Below, in pieces: positions 42,398 to 46,686 of a DNA stretch of 46,686 bases (the first letter of the stretch is position 1; each line of letters opens with the position of its first letter). A program made the position numbers and the translations under genes. A model generated the notes under the pieces. It was not told the DNA's origin. It ran no database searches and saw only the letters and a program-made list of their open reading frames with translations. The stretch comes from Acidilobaceae archaeon (GTDB lineage Archaea > Thermoproteota > Thermoprotei_A > Sulfolobales > Acidilobaceae), in the NCBI GenBank assembly GCA_027082825.1, contig JALWTO010000052.1, forward strand, positions 65,459 to 112,144. Reading direction: 5' to 3'.

Positions 42398-43126
42398 TTA
42401 ACTACTACATATCCTAGTTGGATACCCTGCAATCTCTGCTAATCTTCTATAACCCTTGATAAGGAGATCTATATTCCTGGTTCTCCTGTAAACCTCTTTA
42501 TCTAGATGCTCACCCTTGTCTGTAAGCACTCTCATAGAATCCCCACTAAGATCATCAATCACCACTATATCATTGGTATTAGGATCCTTCCCTACTTCTA
42601 TTTTAAGATCAACAAGCCTTAGATTATGTTTATTCCAAAATTCTGAGAGAACTTCATTAACCCTGAGTGCAATCTCCTTAACTCTAATAAGCTCATCATA
42701 GTCAAGAAGCCCAGCCTCGTTAATGTCTTGGTCTAGAAGCAAAGGATCATGTAGCTCATCATTCTTGAAGTGGAACTCAACTATAGGCTTTATGAATTTC
42801 TTTAGAGGTTTAACCAAAGGCATCCTCTTTAAGAAACTACCATAAGCATAGTTTCTTACAATAATCTCCAAGGGTATAGCCTTATATTTCCTAACCTTAA
42901 GAAACCTGTCCTTTTTAAAACATATATAGTGTGTGTTCACACCAGCTTTCTCTAAAACTTCAAAAAGTGTTGCTGACAGCCTCGCACTAAGACTTCCCTT
43001 CTCTCTAACAATATCTTTATATTTTCCATCAAATGCTGTAACCTCATCTTTGAATTCCAACAGAAGCTCTTTATTTCCTAAATCGTATACCTTCTTTGAC
43101 TTACCCTCGTAAATAAGCATGGACAA
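42398..43126 (-). CDS. purC: SAICAR synthetase PurC
   Basis: About 242 residues. MLIYEGKSKKVYDL, LLEFKDEVTAFDGKYKDIV, then IPLEIIVRNYAYGSFLKRMP, FHFKNDELHDPLL and LVDLKIEVGKD are the SAICAR synthetase blocks. It joins CAIR and aspartate using ATP. TTG at 43126 is preferred (GGAGGT seven bases upstream), adding two residues to the ATG at 43120; a GTG at 43147 begins inside the ribosome-site region. It is the first gene of the twelve-gene purine operon, behind the TATA box at 43198-43206. Confidence 0.95.
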   Translation of the reverse strand: MSMLIYEGKSKKVYDLGNKELLLEFKDEVTAFDGKYKDIVREKGSLSARLSATLFEVLEKAGVNTHYICFKKDRFLKVRKYKAIPLEIIVRNYAYGSFLKRMPLVKPLKKFIKPIVEFHFKNDELHDPLLLDQDINEAGLLDYDELIRVKEIALRVNEVLSEFWNKHNLRLVDLKIEVGKDPNTNDIVVIDDLSGDSMRVLTDKGEHLDKEVYRRTRNIDLLIKGYRRLAEIAGYPTRICSS

Positions 43127-43197
43127 TTTGCCTACCTCCCAATTCACCCTCCAATGTACTCTTAGATAAGAAAGAGAAGTTAAAAAGATCTATTCTT

Positions 43198-43206
43198 CTT
43201 TTATAG
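43198..43206 (-). promoter_or_regulatory. TATA box of the purine operon
   Basis: The minus strand reads GACTATAAAAGAAG here, a strong TATA box about 70 bases before the purC start, giving a leader of about 50 bases. A perfect inverted repeat lies six bases upstream of it. Confidence 0.65.
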
Positions 43207-43211
43207 TCTTC

Positions 43212-43229
43212 TTTTCTTAGTTAAGAAAA
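43212..43229. promoter_or_regulatory. Candidate purine operator (8-bp perfect inverted repeat)
   Basis: TTTTCTTA (43212-43219) and TAAGAAAA (43222-43229) are exact reverse complements around a GT centre. The repeat lies between the purine-operon TATA box and that of the divergent helix-turn-helix/phosphoribosyltransferase gene. Its place just upstream of the purC TATA/BRE would suit an activator. Binding by the neighbouring regulator is inference. Confidence 0.5.
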
Positions 43230-43252
43230 ATAACTATTTTTACAACATAGTA

Positions 43253-43263
43253 ATATTTATTTA
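43253..43263 (+). promoter_or_regulatory. TATA box of the HTH-phosphoribosyltransferase gene
   Basis: ATATTTATTTA is a TATA-like element about 34-44 bases before the TTG at 43297, predicting a start of transcription near 43288 and a very short leader that still holds AGGAGAG. Confidence 0.5.
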
Positions 43264-43296
43264 TCCTTAACCGAGTAAAGATATAGGAGAGAAACC

Positions 43297-44010
43297 TTGA
43301 GAAGAACTAAAAAGCTTAAGATCCAACTAAGAGCTGTTGACCTACTTAGGATGTTACATAGAAGATTCAGCTATCATGAGCTTGAAAAAATAATAGACAT
43401 TCCTAAGTCTGTAATAGCTCTCTATGCTACTGGAGCACGAGTACCAACACCAGAGAATGCTTTGTTGATTATAAACAAAATACTAGACAAGGTGAATCCT
43501 GCAACACTAGTTATGAGCAGACTTGGTAATCTACAAGGCATGTCTGATTGGCAGGAACTTGTTCTTGACCCTCTCATATTAAGAATAACCTCAACTTGGG
43601 TTATGCTACGTTTTAAGGATCATAACATAGACAAGGTACTCTCAGCAGAGACTGTAGGAGTTCCTTTGGCTACAGCAATAGCCCTTGATCTCGACGCCGA
43701 TCTTGTCCTGGCCAGGAGAAGTCCTGAGGATCCTAGAAAGGAATATATTAGAGGAGAAGCCGGTGAGCCTCCATTCAACGTTAAGACGTTTTATGTATCT
43801 AAAACTAGTATAATTAAGGATGATAATGTCCTCTTAGTAGATGATCTAGCAAGAACAGGTATGACTCTTGAGGCACTAGCGAAAATAGTTAAAAACATCG
43901 AAGCCAACATTGCAGGTGCATTAGTTATAGTGGCATTAGGTTCATTCTGGAGAAAAAGATTGAAGAAGCTAGATGTTAGGAATATCTACTCCTTTATGGA
44001 GATAAGCTAA
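43297..44010 (+). CDS. HTH-phosphoribosyltransferase fusion, candidate purine regulator
   Basis: A 237-residue protein with two parts. Residues about 12-68 form a helix-turn-helix (FSYHELEKIIDIPKSVIALY, then GARVPTPENALLIINKIL). Residues about 85-237 form a type I phosphoribosyltransferase domain with VLSAETVGVPLATAIALDLD and the PRPP loop VLLVDDLARTGMTLEAL. The plan is like archaeal GfcR and, in logic, bacterial PurR, which sense PRPP through a PRT domain. It is divergent from the purine operon across 150 bases containing an inverted repeat, and convergent with purB (4-base overlap). It could instead be a salvage enzyme with an extra DNA-binding domain. TTG start after AGGAGAG. Confidence 0.8.
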   Translation: MRRTKKLKIQLRAVDLLRMLHRRFSYHELEKIIDIPKSVIALYATGARVPTPENALLIINKILDKVNPATLVMSRLGNLQGMSDWQELVLDPLILRITSTWVMLRFKDHNIDKVLSAETVGVPLATAIALDLDADLVLARRSPEDPRKEYIRGEAGEPPFNVKTFYVSKTSIIKDDNVLLVDDLARTGMTLEALAKIVKNIEANIAGALVIVALGSFWRKRLKKLDVRNIYSFMEIS

Positions 44011-45365
44011 CATTTCCTCAATATACCCGATGAGTATTTAACTGCCTCTGTAACAAGTTCTTTGGAAAGTCCAATATACTTTTCTGGATTAAGTATTTCT
44101 CTCAGTTTAGAACATTCTAAAAGCTTCTTTACAACATCCATAGAACAGGCTGCCTCCCATAACTTAAGTCCTCTATTAAGAGCAATCTTTGATGCTTTTT
44201 GTGACAATTTATATGCTTCTTCTCTTGCCAGCCCTTTTAGTATAAGTTCGTTCATTAAGGCTTCTGCTGTTACTACATCGTTGGTCATATGAAGGTCGTT
44301 CCTCATTTTCTCTGGATCATAAGCTAGTCTATCAAGAAGAGCTGCCATATCGTCTAATATCTGATCAGTCATCAGAAAAACGTGAGGAACAAGAAATCTT
44401 TCAAAACTACTATTACTTAAGTCTCTTTCGTGCCAAAGAACTATATTTTCAAGAGCCCCAGATACTAGCGATCTAAGTGCTCTCGAGAGGCCACTTATTC
44501 TTTCAGCAGTTACAGGATTTGCCTTGTGAGGCATAGCACTACTCCCAATAGCTTCTCCTCTGGCTTCCCATAACTCACCTATCTCTGTTCTTGCAAGCTC
44601 TCTTACCTCAACTGCAAACCTATCGAACTGAGATGCCAATATGGCAAGAGAAGAAACTAATTCTGCAATTCCGTCCCTAGGAGCTATCTGTGTTGTTATA
44701 ATATGATACCTCATACCCAATTTTTTTGCAAACGATTCCCTAAGATTCAAACCATTCTTTCCCCAAGAAGCCATAGTTCCCGTGGCCCCTCCAAATTTCA
44801 CAAGCAATAACCTTTTTTCGAGATCGCAAATCCTTTCATAGCTTCTACTAAGCTCATAGACATAATTTGCCAACTTAAAGCCTAAAGTTATAGGAGTTGC
44901 GTGCTGTCCGTGTGTTCTTCCAGGCATTGGTACATTCAAAGTTTTTAAAGCCAGATCAGAAAGCCTCTTAATTACACTCTTAAGTTTGTTCTTGATTATA
45001 CCTAAGGCTTTATTGAAAATTATAACCCAAGCAGTATCTACTATGTCATAGCTTGTTGCACCAAAATGGATCCATCGTGCAGCTTCTCTACTTGAAAACC
45101 TTCCGAGCAAGAAAACTAGGGCCGCTATATCATGACCTGTACGTTTCTCTTCGTCATAAACCATATCAGCTGTAACCTTATCAACAGCTTTTTTTACATC
45201 CTTAACTGCTTCAGAAGGGGCTATTCCAACATCATTTAGTGCCTCAACGAGGCTTATTTCAACATACTTCATTACATTAATTATATTCTCTCTTGAAAAA
45301 AGATGTCGCATCTCTTGGCTGCCATATCTCCATTCAAAAACACATAAATGATTATCTCCCTTCAA
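44007..45365 (-). CDS. purB: Adenylosuccinate lyase
   Basis: About 452 residues. The fumarase/aspartase signature GSSAMPHKANPVTAER is intact, as are MPGRTHGQHATPITLG (general acid His) and VKFGGATGTMASWG. It cleaves SAICAR to AICAR and adenylosuccinate to AMP. The start is placed at TTG 45365 because GAGGTG stands five bases before it; the open frame runs to 45431 inside the upstream dehydrogenase gene. It is outside the main operon, past the convergent regulator gene, so purine genes flank the regulator on both sides. Confidence 0.95.
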   Translation of the reverse strand: MKGDNHLCVFEWRYGSQEMRHLFSRENIINVMKYVEISLVEALNDVGIAPSEAVKDVKKAVDKVTADMVYDEEKRTGHDIAALVFLLGRFSSREAARWIHFGATSYDIVDTAWVIIFNKALGIIKNKLKSVIKRLSDLALKTLNVPMPGRTHGQHATPITLGFKLANYVYELSRSYERICDLEKRLLLVKFGGATGTMASWGKNGLNLRESFAKKLGMRYHIITTQIAPRDGIAELVSSLAILASQFDRFAVEVRELARTEIGELWEARGEAIGSSAMPHKANPVTAERISGLSRALRSLVSGALENIVLWHERDLSNSSFERFLVPHVFLMTDQILDDMAALLDRLAYDPEKMRNDLHMTNDVVTAEALMNELILKGLAREEAYKLSQKASKIALNRGLKLWEAACSMDVVKKLLECSKLREILNPEKYIGLSKELVTEAVKYSSGILRKC

Positions 45366-45381
45366 GAAATCACCTCGCTTC

Positions 45382-46686
45382 TTAGCTATCCTCAAGAGGG
45401 AGTTTTGCTTCAATTCCAAGCCGTTCAGCAATGCCCTTAGCTGCTAGATAACCTGTAGCAGCTGCCACATTTATACCTCTGCTAAGTCCAGCACCATCTC
45501 CAGCAACAAATATCCCTGGAATGTTGGTCTCAAAAGTCCTCGAGTTTATCTTAACCTTAAGAGAGTAATATTTTACCTCTGGAGCATAAAGTAGAGTATG
45601 TTTGCTCCAAACACCTGGAGCTAAGTCATCAAGTTTTTCTAGACCCTCTAATATGTCAACAAGTACCCTATGAGGCAGTGCCATACCTATGTCCCCTGGG
45701 GTAGCCCCCTTTAACGTTGGTTCTACAACACTCCTCTCTATTCTCTCCCAAGTGCTCCTCCTACCAGAGAGAAGATCTCCTAGTCTCTGGATAAGTGGTT
45801 TACCACCTCCAAGCTTCGTTGCCATTTTTGCTATACTTCTTCCATAGGCTAATGAGTCTTCCATTGGATTTGTTAGCCTTATTGTAACTAAAAAAGCAAA
45901 ATTAGTGTTAAGGCTTTCTCGGCTTGCATATGTCTCTCCATTGACACCTACTGATCCATCTTCATAGAATTCTTCGACAACAAATCCACGTGGATTTGTA
46001 CAAAAAGTTCTTACTCTATCATCAAATGTCTTGGTATGAAATATAACTTTGGGATCCCAAACTACCTTAGTTAAGGGTTCCATAACTGCATAAGGCACCT
46101 CAACCCTAACTCCGACGTCTATAGGACCATATTCTGTCTCGATCCCTAGTCTCTTAGCTTCTGCAGCAAGCCAAGATGAACCACTTCTTCCTGGTGCTAG
46201 AAGAACAACTCTGCTTTCCAATTTTCCTTTGGAAGTATCTAAGATGAAAAATCCATTCTTTTTATCTATGTGTTCTACTCTTGTTAAAGTAAATATCTTA
46301 ACACCTGATTCTTCAAGATATCTAGCCATTGCATCTATTACTCTAACCGTGTTTTCTGTACCTATATGTCTCTGCCTTGCTGGTATAAACTTTGCTCCAG
46401 CTCTCAATGCCTTTCTTATTAACTCGGAAGCTTTTTCAGGATCTGGCTCAAAGAGTCTATCTTTGGGTGCTCCAAAATGCACAAAGGCCTTGTCAATGAG
46501 ATCAATTATTTTTTGAGCTTCCATCCAACTTTTTGTTAATATATGAAGATCCCCTCCAACATCTGGCCTCAAGTTTATTATTCCACTACTAAGAGTTCCA
46601 GCCCCTCCTATACCTTGGAGTAGATGACAAGGTTTGCATCCTACACACCTACCTATCTCTTTTAATGGACACCTTCGTTGTGAAGC
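45382..46686 (-). CDS. FAD-dependent dehydrogenase (COG2509-like), 5' end beyond the window
   Basis: The frame is open to the window edge, so the true start is outside. A cysteine-rich stretch CPLKEIGRCVGCKPCHLLQG is followed by GIGGAGTLSSGIINLRPDVG, the substrate-side block of uncharacterised FAD dehydrogenases. PARQRHIGTENTVRVIDAMA, VVLLAPGRSGSSWLA and, near the C-terminus, IPGIFVAGDGAGLSRGINVA form the flavin-binding parts. The missing N-terminus should hold the GxGxxG dinucleotide fold. It lies 16 bases upstream of purB and is probably co-transcribed. The reaction is unknown. Confidence 0.8.
   Translation of the reverse strand, partial: ASQRRCPLKEIGRCVGCKPCHLLQGIGGAGTLSSGIINLRPDVGGDLHILTKSWMEAQKIIDLIDKAFVHFGAPKDRLFEPDPEKASELIRKALRAGAKFIPARQRHIGTENTVRVIDAMARYLEESGVKIFTLTRVEHIDKKNGFFILDTSKGKLESRVVLLAPGRSGSSWLAAEAKRLGIETEYGPIDVGVRVEVPYAVMEPLTKVVWDPKVIFHTKTFDDRVRTFCTNPRGFVVEEFYEDGSVGVNGETYASRESLNTNFAFLVTIRLTNPMEDSLAYGRSIAKMATKLGGGKPLIQRLGDLLSGRRSTWERIERSVVEPTLKGATPGDIGMALPHRVLVDILEGLEKLDDLAPGVWSKHTLLYAPEVKYYSLKVKINSRTFETNIPGIFVAGDGAGLSRGINVAAATGYLAAKGIAERLGIEAKLPLEDS

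Overview
The window reads as a chromosomal segment of a hyperthermophilic crenarchaeon (Thermoproteota). The evidence is archaeal translation and RNA genes (aIF2-alpha, aIF5A with the hypusine motif, Nop10, an Sm-like protein, tRNAs with encoded CCA), archaeal isoprenoid genes, TATA-type promoters, frequent TTG/GTG starts, and AT-rich DNA using many AGA/AGG and ATA codons. A UbiD-family decarboxylase with an aconitase-X protein points to the phosphomevalonate dehydratase route to isoprenoids. That argues against Sulfolobales and fits a Desulfurococcales, Acidilobales or Fervidicoccales-like lineage. The genus cannot be fixed from sequence alone.

Layout. 1-0.5 kb: broken C-terminal half of an ion-transporter-superfamily permease. 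0.6-4.7 kb (minus): aconitase-X large subunit, UbiD-like decarboxylase, an RNase H-like hypothetical and a DUF2797 protein. 5-9.4 kb: GNAT acetyltransferase, TrmB-like regulator with a small membrane protein, and a TldD/TldE pair. 9.45-11.85 kb: accessory stretch beginning at tRNA-Leu(TAG), with strong hairpins, a frameshifted and internally deleted csa3 (CRISPR-linked regulator), a VapBC pair and a decayed frame. 11.8-17.6 kb: DHA2 MFS exporter, a small anchored protein, aIF5A, DUF429, MarC, Nop10, aIF2-alpha and a lipoate-ligase-like protein. 17.7-22.4 kb: hypothetical, macrodomain, UbiX, ArgRS and a winged-helix regulator. 22.4-23.9 kb: second accessory stretch ending at tRNA-Ala(TGC), with a 49-residue peptide gene and a TnpB remnant. 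24-29.2 kb (plus): MEMO, GHMP-kinase-like protein, isopentenyl phosphate kinase, type 2 IPP isomerase, prenyl diphosphate synthase and DUF2118. 29.1-30.3 kb (minus): Sm-like protein and HAD phosphatase. 30.4-46.7 kb: a large purine cluster.

How the genes work together. Isoprenoid genes lie at three places: dehydratase large subunit plus decarboxylase (0.6-3.1 kb), UbiX, which would supply the prenylated flavin the decarboxylase needs (18.7 kb), and the kinase/isomerase/synthase run (25-28.6 kb). Together they would take mevalonate 5-phosphate to IPP, DMAPP and long prenyl diphosphates, except that the dehydratase small subunit is not in the window.

The purine run purC-S-Q-L-F-F2-D-T-M-P2-E-P1 is twelve tightly packed minus-strand genes with many start/stop overlaps. 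PurB and a FAD dehydrogenase lie just beyond. It encodes PRPP to FAICAR using formate at both one-carbon steps (PurT, PurP), but no recognisable IMP cyclohydrolase. Two members are odd paralogues: a PurF homologue that starts Met-Gly and so lacks the catalytic Cys, and a second PurP with a rewritten glycine-rich loop. A divergently transcribed helix-turn-helix/phosphoribosyltransferase fusion faces the operon across a promoter region holding a perfect 8-bp inverted repeat. It is a strong candidate for a PRPP-sensing purine regulator.
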